Assembly (NCBI GenBank): GCA_030068145.1
Contig: JAPJBO010001120.1
Coordinates: forward strand, 1-64,000
Source: Diplonema papillatum
Taxonomy: Eukaryota > Euglenozoa > Diplonemea > Diplonemida > Diplonemidae
DNA: 64,000 nt
Direction of reading: 5' to 3'
A program made the translations under genes and the position numbers. Shown one piece after another: positions 1 to 11,962 of the stretch (position 1 is the stretch's first letter; every line of letters starts with the position of its first letter). The notes beneath the pieces were generated by a model, which made no database searches, was not told the origin of the DNA, and saw only the letters and a list, made by a program, of their open reading frames with translations.

Positions 1-196
1 TTTATCTGCTCGTCAGGAACAATGGATCAGTAGAAGATGGACAGAACGTCTGTTCAGCAGCAAGTGCTTCGCCCGCCGTCCATCGCATTGTATGTAAAGC
101 ACAACCCTAGGCGGAAAAGAACGCATACACGCACACACACATACAACAAGAAAAACCCTCGAAGCCAACTTTCGCCCTAGAACCTCGGCACGCGCG

Positions 197-2278
197 ATGG
201 GTTGCGAGGGCAGCAAAGAGCGTCCGGACGGAGGCGCACGGCCCCAGTCTTCTCAGCCGAGGGGTAACTACTCCGGCCAGCAGCCCCAGCCACTCTATAA
301 TCAACAACGCGCGGCCGGCTATCATCCCTCCTACGACGACCAGCGACAAGTAGAGCAGGCCAGAAGCACACTTGCGCATAATTCTTCGCATCGAATCGAC
401 CCCATGGTACTTCTTTTATTTGTTCCAACGAAAGAAACCAACCACCCCCCCCCTGTACCCCGAGAACAACCGTCAAAACCCCAACTTCCCCTCTCCCCCC
501 CTTCTTTTTCTCCCCCATTTCTTTTTTCCTTTTTTCATCCCCAAATCCGTGCCTCGTAACACACAGCCGCCGATCAACACGAAACCACCCAGAAGAAAAG
601 CCAGGCACCGGGATCTTCCTGACGAGCACGCAACCCGGTGAACTTAATCAAGAGTCGAAGATTAGCGTCGAAACTTCCTGGCTTTTCACGCCGTAGCAGA
701 ACGACCACACCCTACTCAATCCCAAGCACCCCCAAAACGCGTTAGGGGACTTCACAAGGTTTCACAACGGAGTGACACAACACCCGAAACGAGCTGCACC
801 CTCTCAACCCCCCGCCATACTCAAGCCTCTCCGGTCAACCGGAGACTTTAAAATACCTTCTAATCCACAAATAACGCTAGAAAGAAACCCTTTGGCAAAC
901 TTCACGCGCGCCGTTGGACTGCAAAGTGGCTGAAACAAATTAAGTTGCGGCAACATGAACTCGGCTGGAACTTGTACTGGATCGGATAGCTACAGGGCAG
1001 AGCGAATCTGTTGACTGACTTTGTAGTTTCAGCTTTACAGGCCAATCTTTCCGCAATGCGTCCCTCCAGCTGATAAGCCATATCTTGACCTTCTCCTCAG
1101 CGGTTCTGCATCGTTCGGAAAGGTTCTTGCCATGCGTGATGGAACCGGCATTCTGACTTTTCCGCCAAACCGCCCCAACTAACACAGTACGCCAGCCACA
1201 GAGAGCTCAACCGTTCGAAGGCCGACACGTTACTGGATGCGCAGCGTCATGTATGCAACCCGAGACCTGATTTATCTGCAGATGCGGATTGACACGCAAT
1301 TTGTTTATGGTAACAGCGTATCGTGTTAAACCTATCAAATAGGAATTACACACGTGCGCACAAACAAACGACAAGCATTCTGGAGACGCACGTGCACAAT
1401 CTTCAACATTGACACATGAACGACGCGCGGAAACGAGGCGCACCCAAAAAGACGTCACTGACGCAAGGGGACAGCAGTGGGTGACAACTCCAGCAGCTTC
1501 TGAGGTTGGACTCGTAAACGTAATTAGATGCAGGGCTTATCACAAGATAGCCAGGTTCTCTCCACGGTTTTTTGTGTAACTTCTAGGAGACCGCACCTTT
1601 AAAGCGATACCGGTAGATTAGAAGTACTTGATGTTGGAATAGAACCTGGGGCTCGTTGTCCGACCGTGGAACCAAATAAACTGGCAGGCCAACATTGATC
1701 AGCTTGCGGAGGTGTACCCAAAGCTGGATAAGGAAGTCATCAGAGGTGTCGTCCAAGAAACGAACGGCGACCAGGTGTGCCTTTAGTCAAGTGTTTCAAT
1801 TCTCCAGTAATTCAAAGCCTAGGGGAAACGGCCGCTACTATGTCGTACCCAATAAGAACAGCACCGAACGAAGGCGTGAAAGAGAACGGAAGATAAGCCG
1901 TAAAAAGCATTCCATGACACACACCCGTTGCGGAACCGACCCAACGAATGCTCAAGCTACCGCCCGATTTGTGAAACCCTTGGCTCTTCTAGTTGGGAAC
2001 GAGGCAAATAATATTGATCACCAAATACGCAGGAGAAGTACCACGTTACACTTGCCGAGCTGTCTGGCAACGACATGACGGCAGAGACCAGGCGGAACAC
2101 CTACCGATGGGTTGTCGGCCAAGCAGTGGAGGCGAATTTCCAAGGCCTGTGGCACCCGGCAACGATTCAGAGTATTGAGCCAAGCGGCGACTTCAACGTT
2201 CGATGGACGGAGGACGGTTCGCACACTCTCGTCACCCCCAACCAAATAAGGGCGGCGAGCATCGCCGTCTATCAGTAA
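197..2278 (+). CDS. Small CUE-domain plus Tudor-like protein, probable N-myristoylation
   Basis: Three-exon model: 197-406, 1688-1774, 2033-2278, all phase 0, giving 180 aa. The protein starts MGCEGSK, a good N-myristoylation context (Gly2, Ser6, Lys7) with an adjacent Cys3 for possible palmitoylation. A Gln/Pro/Tyr-rich linker follows. Residues about 71-112 resemble a CUE ubiquitin-binding domain: LAEVYP in place of the usual MFP, then LDKEVI and NGD. It is split exactly between exons 2 and 3. Residues about 123-175 resemble a Tudor/agenet barrel (aromatic W-V-G-Q-x-V-E-A, LWHPATI, VRWTEDG). The 1.28 kb first intron could hide another exon. Inference: a membrane-anchored ubiquitin-binding adaptor. 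I know no named homologue with this domain order. Confidence 0.6.
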
Positions 2279-4191
2279 ATAATTTGTGCTCTCGTCCGCA
2301 ACCGCTGCCGCACATCGTATGCTTTGCAGTAAAGCACCCTTGTGCTCAAGCCTGGCTCTGCATACATAGACGCCGACGAGCTTACCGAAAACAAACAGCT
2401 GGAAAGGAGCCCAGGAGGTAGGAAAGGATTCGTTGCCGGTACCAGAGACGGATGGTAAACACCACTCACTGTGTCCGTGAACGACAGGTAGTTACGCCAT
2501 ACTTCAGTTGCTCTCAAGTTGTCAAGGCTGCAACGATGGTTCATCGGACCTTCTATGTCTACAGTGACCACTACTGGTGAAAGTGCAGTGTCCGTCAAAG
2601 CGTAAGGCGCGACTGGAGTGAAAGTGTCAGATGTACGGATACCGGGGACTTCTTCCCCAAGTCTGTCGCCGACGTCATCCCACGATGAGCCGACAATGAG
2701 GAGAGAGGAGCGAAGATGTGCTCTTCATGAGCTCAGCAGCGTCAGAGACGTGCGTCTGTGCCTGCAGGCTTCAGAAAGAAGTGTCCGCAGACGCATCCGC
2801 ATACCAAAGTGCCCTAAGTTACCTCAAACCGTCAATGACACATCGGCTTCCACCTCCCCTTGAGGAACCAGTCTTACTGTACCAAAGAAATGTGAAGGAA
2901 CATGCCTTCCAAAAGCAAGCAAACCCCGAGACCAGCGCGTCCTTGCGTAGTGAATTTGTTCTTACCTTGCCCTCCTCGTTAGCGCGTTCCGTGTCACATC
3001 GGCCTGTTTTCACACTTATTTTATACTTATTCCCATCCTTCTCGAGTTCTTTTTGTGTTGCACCGACCTTAATTTCTAGCTTCTTGGTTGCTCTACCCCC
3101 ATACGAAAGAGTCTGATTGACAGCGGAGCGAGCGAGTCGAATTCTGCGTTAAACAGTTTATGACCTAGCAGTGCTTCCAGTGGATACAGTCGGCTGTCTT
3201 GTTCGGCCTGACCCAGTACTTGGTCTGACAGTACTGGCATCAGTACGCTAGTCGGTTGTTCGTTTTCGTCTTCAGCAGACACAAGCAGACATGAAATAGA
3301 CCTTATGAAAGTTTGGTCTGATTTCAGTCTAGGTTGTCTGGTCTGACTTCTGTCAGTCTGGGGACGTGTGCAGCGAGACAGAAGATGGTTTTAGGAAGCA
3401 TGCAGTTCCTTATTCCTGCTGCTGACCCTTAGCTTCCTCTCTGTCTCACAATTCCTGCTAGCACCCTGTTTCATGCTATTTCTCGTTTCCTTTTTCGATT
3501 TATTCTACATATTTGTTGGTTGGCAAAAAACCCGTATTTTCCGTTTCACCTGTCCTGCTGCAACAACTTCGTTCTGAGTGGATAAGGAACAAACATACGG
3601 AGGATAGAGGCAGTTCACGCGGGAGCACAAAGTGACTCGCGAGAACTGCTTTGCAAACGAACCACGCATTTTCTTTTTAACCGTTTCCTCATCGTGTTGC
3701 CGTCGCCTGCCTGCTGGTGGCAAATCGCAATCACGAAGTGCGATGCTGCGTGCATACAACAATTGCGAGCTCCGAATAGCCAGTAAGTACGCAAGCGATA
3801 GTAAGCAGAGTAGGCATGGTGCTCACGCTCTTTCCACCGTCGACATTTGTCGTCATTATTATTAGTCGTAGTTTTTGTGGCTTCATGAGCAAAGACTGAA
3901 GTCCCTCAAAACGCGGCATTGGCTGACGTGAACTGTGACGAACGCAGGCCCAATCTCCCACATCATCAACAGAGCTGTCTGTACCCGCGATTACTGAATC
4001 GTGACATTAGGACCTCAAGACGAGCAGTATCAACTGGAGAATTTGAATACCATCAAAACCCAATGAATATGTACAAAACTGTTTTGGCTACGCGTACTTC
4101 ATAAAGCGGAACCCCTTGAACATTAACCATCGGATACCACCGACTCTTTTTGCTGTCAAGGTCGTAGGACGGGTGGTTTGCGGGGTTAGCA
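2279..4191. other. Intergenic, no supported gene
   Basis: Only short open frames are present, none with recognisable domains or convincing splice partners. Around 3210-3365 the motif GTCTGAC/GTCAGTCTG recurs several times on the + strand, a short degenerate repeat of unknown meaning. Possible upstream exons of the following ankyrin gene cannot be excluded. Confidence 0.5.
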
Positions 4192-7100
4192 ATGCGGACT
4201 CGGGACAAAGTCAAGTGCATGCCGCCCTGGGAGCTCATCGACTGCATCATCGACGCGGCGAAGAATGGCGACTGTCTGCAGTTGGGGCTTTACGTCAAAC
4301 GATGCTGCGAGCTTGATATCATCGACAGTCTTGACGAGTCAGGCCGGTCGGCGCTGGCGTGGGCCGTCGCAGAAGGGCACCTTGAAGCGTGCAAGGCCCT
4401 CATTGACCACGGTGCTGACGTCTCGCAGCCGGACGAGTACAATCAGACTCCGTTGTACGTTGCCAGCAGGAAAGGCTTTGCAAAAGTCTCCGAACTTCTC
4501 CTCGCGTCCGGTATGTTTTTCGGAGTCGAGTTCCACTTAAAACCGGTGTTGTATCGGTCTTTTCAACACGTTCACAGGGCTGAAGCATGTGGCGCATGAA
4601 GATGACATACGTTGCAACGTCAATCTTGAACTTGAACGTACACGCACACACCCACACCCAGGGGTAGCAGTCGTCAGCATTGCAGAATGCTTGGCGACAA
4701 GTGATTCGCGCCACTTCCCCGTGCGACCGAGTCTCGGAAGAGGACTCAAAACTGTGACCCAGGTGGCGACTGCCGACCATGACGGGTGCTTGCACCAGGA
4801 GTTTGGAACAGTTAGTCAGGCCAAGCTCATTGCACAGAGAGAGCTTGCCACATCCTCGGGTGAGATGTGCCGCCTGTGTAAAGACACTCAGCTGTTGCAC
4901 GGGGCCGAAAACCCCGTGCAGCTAACACCGCAAGATGAAAACAGAAGTCTTGAGCCGAGTGCCGGATCCTGCGCTCTATCCGCTCCCGAAGGATCCCGCC
5001 CACCTACCCTTCGGAGAGGAGTCACAGGACCCAAAAGCAGCGTGTCGGAAACTCAAAGCCGACTGGTGAAAGTGACAAGTGGGCTATACTTCGATTCAGA
5101 CGTTACCCACTCAAAGCCCTGAACTTAAACACCCACACACCAGGTGCTGTCGTCGATGCTATAGACATTGAAGGCGAAACCCCGCTCGGTGTGGCGGCGA
5201 GCAAAGGTCATTTGCATGTGCTGCGCGTCCTCGCTGCAGGAGGGGCGGATCCGATGATAAAGGACGACGAGGGCCTCACACCGCTGCACAAAGCCCGGAG
5301 GTCCGGACACTCGGGTTGCGCCGAGTTCTTGTCGCAGCACATCCAGCAGCAGAACCAAGCCAAGCAACGACCTGTCCACGTGCTGGACGGCACCGCCAGA
5401 AAGCCACCCCTGCAGTTCACGCCGGACTGGTGGTCGTGCACGTTGGGCCAGCTTTCGGAAGCTATCGCGTGCCATTGGTCGATTCCGAACCCGGCCTCGA
5501 GCCTGTCCTTTGGCGATCAAACCGGGACGTTCGCGGTGCAGCCGAAGTTGGAATGCTCCGCGACGCTGCTAGCTCTCTCCTCAGCTGGACAAGTCTGGGT
5601 GTGGCCCTCTCGCCACACTCCAATCGGAAGGTCCATCCCTGTCTCAACAGCCTCTGAGTTTCTCGACAGCACCCCAAGCGACCCGCAACAGAAACGTCCT
5701 TCCAGCCGGCAGGCACCCGAGCCCGTCAGCACGCCCCGCTCGCGGAAGAAGAGCTCCCTCCGGAAAAAAAAGCCCGCCGCCAAAAAATCAGCGCTGTCGG
5801 TAGCTTCGACTCCCGCAAGCAAGAGTTGCCCGGCCCCTTCCGCAGTTGGTGCGCAAAGCCGATGCAGTGCTGGCCCGGTATGGCCTTGACACCCGGGGTT
5901 TCTTTGTGAAAACATGCCAATACTGCCGGAGAATAGTCCGACATGTCATGTTGCTGCTCACGAATGCGAGTCGGAAAGTCTAACGAATCCTATAGCAGGA
6001 CTCCTTTTGTGAGGAAAAACGAAGAATGGAAAACACCCTCCTTGTACATTTACCATTTGTGTTGTCAAAAAAAAGCTTCCCACGGTCCAGACGGTTCTTC
6101 ATATCGCAAGTATCTGCAGGGCAACTTGATGGGCTTTCATGGGCTGGGCCTGTACAGAATGGCCATGGTCTCGTTTTTATGATACGTACTCCATCCTCAC
6201 AATTCTTGCCTCACACTGCTACACTGCGGGGATGGGAAATTTGTTGAAGAGCCCATTCGGAATGCTTTCTAAAACAGAACCGAGAGCCGAGGTTCGATCA
6301 CAAAACTGCGCAGCCAGAAGAAAAGACTGCAGCTGACGACGAGGATGATGAGACCGCTGGCTGCAACGGCGCCGTAGCAGAAGACTCGCAATCGGATTAC
6401 ATGGACACCGTGCAGGCTATTGTGAAGCAGCGAGCAAAAGCTGCCAAGACAGGCTCGCAAGTGAGCGTCGGCAACGCAGGCAGTGCCGTCTCCCAAGTGC
6501 AAACTCCCGTGCGCGTACAACGGCCATCAGCCGGCGTGATGCGCGAAGCGGACTCAAGCCCCGAGTGCTACTCGCTACAGGCTCCGGTATCAAGGTCCAC
6601 TGTCAACTGCGAGCTCGCTTTCAGAAACCAACCCTCGTTGTCTCCTGCGTGCCAGACGCCATTTTCGCCGTTCCTTTCAAAGAAAACGAGCGTCAAATGG
6701 TCAACTGACGGTAAAGCACGCGGCATCGGACCCCTCCCAGACGGTTCAACTTTGGCCGACAAGAAGGCTGTCGCGTCGCCGGCATCTGTAGCCTCCTTCT
6801 GTAGCTCTCTGCAAAGTAGCGTGAAGCACGCCAGCAACTCGAAGTTCTCTCGGCGGAGGAGTGCCCCGTCTTATGGCGTGGAAAACAGTAAAACTGTTGC
6901 GAAAGCTTCGGCTGGTTCGAAATTAAGCAAACGTTCGACGAGAAGCGACTCTGCCGGAGACAGCTCAGTTAGCGGGAATCGATCGAGCAGCTGCGACACA
7001 TCGGGCAGCGATGAGCACGAAGAACCTCAACACTTCATGCAAACTGTGAAGGCGCTGGTCTTCAAGCGAAACACCCGTCCCGGCTTCGATTCCTCAACCG

Positions 7101-7517
7101 AGTGCGACGAAGATCCAACGGAACAAACTGACGTCCTGAACGAGCAGAGTACAGACGACGAAAAGCAAGCACACGACAACAAAGAGACGGCGACGTCACG
7201 CATTTCCGCGCGTTTGCCGAGTCTCTCTCAGCGCACTGCCACCACCTCGGCGGTGCGCTCTGACGACACATCTGAAGCCAATCACAGCGTGACAGCTACC
7301 ATGATCTCTACTTCTAAACAAAGTGGCACATCCAGCCTTCCTACCCGTACGCGTGCCTCAACCCCGTTGAGCAAAGGTCACATCCATCAGTCTCATAGCA
7401 CGGGTCGTCTATCTAGAGTCTTGGATACGTCTTTGCGCAATAGCCCACTCAAAGCCGGCTGTCTCGATTACAGCGATGCAGAAAGCTCAGAAGGTCTGCG
7501 GATATCGCCCGGCCGAG
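4192..7517 (+). CDS. Ankyrin-repeat protein with long Ser-rich tail
   Basis: Three exons join in frame: 4192-4510 (ends phase 1 at GTATGT), 5144-5877 (phase 0 at GTATGG) and 6314-7517 (ends phase 1 at GTATGT). They give about 752 aa before at least one further exon. Ankyrin repeats fill residues about 10-150: SGRSALAWAVAEGHLEA, NQTPLYVASRKGFAK, then across the first splice GETPLGVAASKGHLH and LTPLHKARRSGHSG. The rest is low-complexity, Ser/Lys-rich and acidic, and looks disordered. The start is the first Met of the open frame; a TTAG just upstream could be an acceptor, so earlier exons are possible. The 3' end is unresolved, with a candidate exon from 7806 that runs into an inserted element at 7852. 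Likely a scaffold; function unknown. Confidence 0.65.
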
Positions 7518-7851
7518 GTATGTGAGTTCTTTAGTCTACTGGGAATGTTTGATTACCGGTATTCTATTTCCGTGCACATAAGCTTATTAAGGTTTCCGCT
7601 TGAGAAGAAAACATAGCCGCAATTACACGTGAAGCTTTCGACCCAACTTGATATGGACACGATGACCCAATGTTGTGCTGTGTGCAACCATATCTTCTCA
7701 GCGTACTCGACGCCATATTCCTTTCGAATAAATTCGGATCGGGCTGCGCCCTCCGTTAGGAAATGTCATAGGAACCCCACATATGCGTGTCTGTTTCTTC
7801 GTGCAGCTCTTACTTGTCATCCGAAATGCACGAGTATGCAAAGCCAACGAC

Positions 7852-8581
7852 CAGGGCTTACGCTCCACGTGCGGAACGTGTGGATTTCCACACGTTAATT
7901 CTTTTTGGATTTTTTCTTGAACGGGAAAAACACGCAGTCTTTTATCCCCGAGGTTTTATTATCCCGCAATCGAACCAGGTTGTAGTACCTAAGCACATAC
8001 ACACCTTCTCCGGTAGCACCGGGCTCAGCCGACTCTCGCGGCCTTCTTAAAAGGTCCTTCCGCATGGAGGCACACGGAAGAGCTCCCCGCAAGGGTGCTT
8101 ACCCCCGCGAGTAAAAGGGTGCTTCTTTCCAGGGCAGGTATTCTCATCTTGCAAGGTGGCCGTTGCTTCCTCACGGGCCCCGACGCACGCCTACGTCCTC
8201 TCCATCCAACGCTCTGGTTTTCTTCTTTCTCTGTATCTCCAAGTTCTCCCCTCGTGCTGGCACCACGAAGCGAGGTCCGTCGCTGCTAGCGGGCCCAGAG
8301 AAGGGAAATAAAACCCTCACGTGTGCTTCCACGTGTGGATCCACAGGCACCACATATGGTTTTTGATTTATTTTTCCCCCACATGTGCTTGCCACAGGTT
8401 GGTCCACATGCCTAGGCAAGTCGCCAGTGCCGCACAGCCAGGTGTCGCCAAGTCCAGTCGTGGGGCTATTTCTTTTAGCCCGCCGCACATAGGGGGAAAG
8501 GTTTTTTTCCCTCGAACCTTAAGCGCCCACATGTGTACCACACGTATTTTTTCTGAGGCCGAAAACGGAGCGTAAGCCCTG
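7852..8581. mobile_element. 730-bp non-autonomous inverted-repeat element
   Basis: Perfect 15-bp terminal inverted repeats CAGGGCTTACGCTCC lie at 7852-7866 and 8567-8581. The interior has no credible ORF but several short CACGTGTGG/CCACACGTG hairpin motifs at about 7876-7896 and 8318-8345. Ends beginning CAGGG recall hAT-type elements, but I see no clear target-site duplication. It lies just after the last confident exon of the upstream ankyrin gene and interrupts a candidate final exon. Confidence 0.6.
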
Positions 8582-8924
8582 AGTCAGATGCCCAAGTGGC
8601 GAACGTCAATTTGATCAGGGTACGAGCTTGGGTGTTTTCTGTCGACAACCAGTTCCGATCAACGGGTTGAAGGTGAACAGCATTCATTCGGCAAGATAGT
8701 CTCCGGTATTTTTGCCTCGGTGTCGGGCTTCCCCAGGAGGCCCAGGCGGGGCTCTGCTTGCCACTCGCTGTGCACTAGAAATAGGATACTCGGTATAATA
8801 TGTTACATCATTTGTGCAGCAGTATTGCAGTAGGTGCTGCGGTAGTGCGAGGGCTTGCCTACCCGTCCGACCACGAAACTAGTTTTCCGCTCTTTTAGAC
8901 CTTTGTCCCCTGGTATCGATAATT

Positions 8925-10384
8925 ATGATGCAAAAGGCTATTTTCGGTCAACTCACAGATCAACATGAGCAGCCGTCGGCGACCCAAGTTCTAGAGCTCG
9001 ATAAGGGGGAAAAGGCGTTGTCCCCGCCACTAACGAAGTCTCCCGGAAAGATGGCAGAATTTTTAGGCGTGTCGCAGCTGCAGCTTCCGCCAGGCGAATG
9101 CAATGGGGGCGGGGCACCACCGACTGAGTTCGGAAGTTCCGGCACAGGGTTGAACGCAAGCGTCAACTCGCTAGTACCAGGCGAACATCGATTCACGGGC
9201 CTGCACCAAGCAGCTGCGGCGGGCGAAGTCTGTGTGGCCGAGTACTTACTGGCCACGGCTACTATTCAGAACAACAACTACGTCAACTGTATTGACCCGT
9301 ATGGTCGCACACCACTGATTTGGGCATGCGCTGGTGGACACATCAGCGTCGTTAAGCTTCTGCTCTCGCACGATGCCGCGCCACACGTCCGAGACAAAGA
9401 CGGACGAACAGCTATCTTTCACGCCGCTGTAAATGGACACAACGATCTATTGCAGTACTTCAGTGCCGAAGTCGAAGAAACGAGCTTCCACGACTTAGAC
9501 AACGAGGGGCATAGCATGGTTCAATGGGTGGCCTACAAGGGGTACCTATCGACGATGCGCTACTTGTTGGAGGTCCAAAACGTATTGTTTTTTAATAGTA
9601 CATCTGTACTGACGGGAACATTTCCGGAACAACGGTTGCACATGAAAGAGAAAACGAAGCCAACGAAAAAGTGCTAATACAGGAAACCCCCAGAGAGGTT
9701 TATACCCTGTACACGCGAAGAACAACGAAAGTCAGACTGAGTATGGTGAACCAGTGTCTCCACGACAGCCAAACCAACCTGATCTGAAATTGCACGTTTA
9801 ACTCAGGGAACGAACAAGACGGCCGAGAGACCTGAGAGAGGTCAGACGTAGAGCTTTTGCACATGTTTATCACGTTCATCCATGCCTTGCAGCACAATTG
9901 GTTACGGTCGGTCCGGGTACAGCGGCCATCAGCTGACTAAGCTCTTTTGACAGGTCTAGCCTAGACTCTAGGTAAACGCGAAAACATACGACAGGTTCGA
10001 CATGATCTGCCAGACGACAACGACCGACTTGCGATGCACTGGGCCGCTAGGCAGGGCAAAGCTGATATTATCAGATACTTGGTGCAGAAGGGGTCTGCTG
10101 TGTACTTGAAGGATAAGAATGGGATGACGCCCGAGGACCATGCGATCGAGAAGAAGCAATGGCATGCAGTCTCCGTCTTACGTGATGCGAAGCTTCACAT
10201 GCACGAGGCGAATCACACGTCACTCGACTGGCACACGTCCGTGAGCAATGCCTTGTCGACGTCCACGGGTCTTATGATCAGCAACCCGCGGCCGCGCAAA
10301 ACAATGACGACTACCGTCTTAGGCTCTTCTGCAGGCGGAGCTAGTACGCCTGTATCTTTAGCTTCGAGCCAACGTCGAATTTGA
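8925..10384 (+). CDS. Ankyrin-repeat protein
   Basis: Exon 1, 8925-9581, ends at codon AAC before GTATTG; exon 2 starts 9995 after ACGACAG. Both are phase 0, and the junction LLEVQN|VRHDLPDD restores ankyrin spacing. The N-terminal ~85 residues are disordered. About five ankyrin repeats follow: FTGLHQAAAAGEVCVAEYLL, GRTPLIWACAGGHISVVKLL, GRTAIFHAAVNGHNDLLQYF, GHSMVQWVAYKGYLSTMRYL, LAMHWAARQGKADIIRYL. Exon 2 can run to TGA at 10384 (348 aa in total). Alternatively it can end at 10240 before a strong GTGAGC donor, phase 0, and splice to the phase-0 exon at 11963. That would fuse it to the downstream coiled-coil gene as a 571-aa protein. No DHHC or kinase domain is seen. Confidence 0.65.
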
Positions 10385-10956
10385 GCCTGTGAAACGATGG
10401 GTAGCTGAAGATCCTCGAAATAGATCTCGCCGCTTTCTCTTGCATGGAGCCGTACAGTTCCCAACTAGTTCTGTGTATTTGTAAAAGTCTTTTTGTGATT
10501 TTTGAAGCTCACGATCACCCGTATGGCTGTTCAATAACAAGGTGCCAGAGTGCTGGCTTTTTTCTTCCACGCTTACTTGTTCCACCATGTTACCTGCAGC
10601 TGTAGATTGGCACCTCCTTCGCCTTGCTGCTTACCTCCCCCTTGTTGCTGCTTCCGCTGACTGAAATATTGTAGGAATCCTGTGTCTTCTTAGATTTACA
10701 TATAACCGATTCACGTTTCTTTCGAAGCCCCCGTACCTTGCGTCTACAGGTCCTTCTGCATTGTGCCTGTTTTATGGAACGATAGATACCAGCTGAGGTA
10801 ACTTTTGATTCCACAGCACGCTTGCACACGGGCGATGACGGATGCAGCTGTTGTCAGTTTTGCTCGCTGAGAGCCGCAGACCTGACACGTACAAACGATT
10901 TGGCGGACTTGCTCTGTTCTGATATTTTTGGGGCAGCTTGCAGGTGCGGGGAACAG
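10385..10956. other. Non-coding gap between the ankyrin gene and an inserted element
   Basis: No ORF with coding character is seen. The last ~50 bases (about 10905-10956) closely match the splice-acceptor region on the far side of the inserted element, at about 11923-11975. Confidence 0.5.
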
Positions 10957-11183
10957 TATATCACACATTCCACGAAAAAGTGTCACAGATTTTCCGTCTG
11001 AAAAGCAGCCCGTTTTGGGTCAAAATTTTGGAATTTTTGGGAAATTTTTTTGGGATGGAAAGAGCTATCCCTGGCGATTATGGGCAAGCAATCAGCTCGC
11101 GTGGCGACCAAAATCTGGCGTGCAGATGGACAAAAGGTCGGTTTTGGGGCTGTTTCAAAAACCCAAAAAAACGATTTCCGGCG

Positions 11184-11247
11184 GGAATCGAACCACCGAC
11201 CCTCAAACCCCTGTGTGGGTGTGGTAACCTCTGGACCATGGGCTAAA
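11184..11247 (-). repeat. tRNA-like module (SINE-type promoter)
   Basis: Read on the minus strand, a TGGTCCAGAGGTTAC A-box-like segment is followed about 40 bases later by a GGTTCGATTCCCGCC B box. Acceptor-stem pairing is poor, so this looks tRNA-derived and not a functional tRNA gene. Confidence 0.45.
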
Positions 11248-11452
11248 AAAACGGCGGAAATTTTTTTTGTTCACTACCGAGTGAGAATTTTTGGACTCAT
11301 TTTGAGTTCTTCGCAAACCGGGCGAAATAAGCTCTGAGAGAGCAGAAATACCGTCCTGGGACACTGGAAACGAGTAAATGACGATCTCGCACTTTCCGAT
11401 AAGAATTCCAACTGAGCAGGCGCTAAAAGCGAATTTTGGCCCGAGGTTTGGC

Positions 11453-11530
11453 AACATAGCCTAACGGTTACCGCACCCTCCTGGGCCCCTGTAGGCCATG
11501 GTTCGATTCCCCCGGTCCGATTTTTTTTTT
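11453..11530 (+). repeat. tRNA-like module followed by poly-T
   Basis: TAGCCTAACGGTTACCG (A-box-like) and GGTTCGATTCCCCCGG (B-box-like) are correctly spaced and followed by a T10 run resembling a Pol III terminator. A full cloverleaf cannot be drawn, so it is called tRNA-derived. It diverges from the minus-strand module at 11184-11247. Confidence 0.45.
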
Positions 11531-11962
11531 TGCGATTTTTCGGTGTGAAAAGCAGCCGTCTGGAAATTATTTTCGAGGTCTTTTTGGGAAATCTTTTGGT
11601 TTTCGAGTAGTTCTGGGATGCGCGATTATGGGCAAGCTGCCAGCTAGCCCAGCGATCAAAATCTGACCCCCTCCTGGATGCAGAGAGAAAAAAAACCGAT
11701 CTCCAGGACCCCATTTTTTCGGGTGCCGACCTCCATTTCCGGGGGGGGGGTCGGTCAAAAATTTTATCCGACCAAATATTCGGAAAGCCCTGTCCTCAAC
11801 GGATTCAAACGTGTCCTCAAAATCTCGAAACCGACCATTTTCGGACCTGCAGATGGAAATTTTCGGCAGAAGTCCGAAAAAAGCCGAAATCTGTGACACT
11901 TTTTCGTGGAATGGGTGATATTGCGTTTTTTCTTGTTCTCGACACTTTGGGGCAGCTCTTAG

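Larger units (their letters stand above)
10957..11922. mobile_element. ~965-bp terminal-inverted-repeat element with two tRNA-like arms
   Basis: A perfect 25-bp inverted repeat, cattccacgaaaaagtgtca plus 5 bp, lies at 10966-10990 and 11889-11913. It extends imperfectly outward through TATCAC to about 10957 and 11922. There is no transposase ORF. The interior holds two divergently oriented tRNA-like modules (separate entries). Flanking DNA on both sides shares a ~50-bp direct repeat that contains a splice-acceptor sequence, so the insertion sits in an intron or immediately 5' of the exon at 11963. Confidence 0.65.

Noticed and set aside
4589-5122. 177-codon ORF within the first intron of the ankyrin gene
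   Set aside because: The flanking exons join in phase directly and complete an ankyrin repeat; the ORF has no domain. An alternative short exon at about 4579-4636 is possible but not needed.
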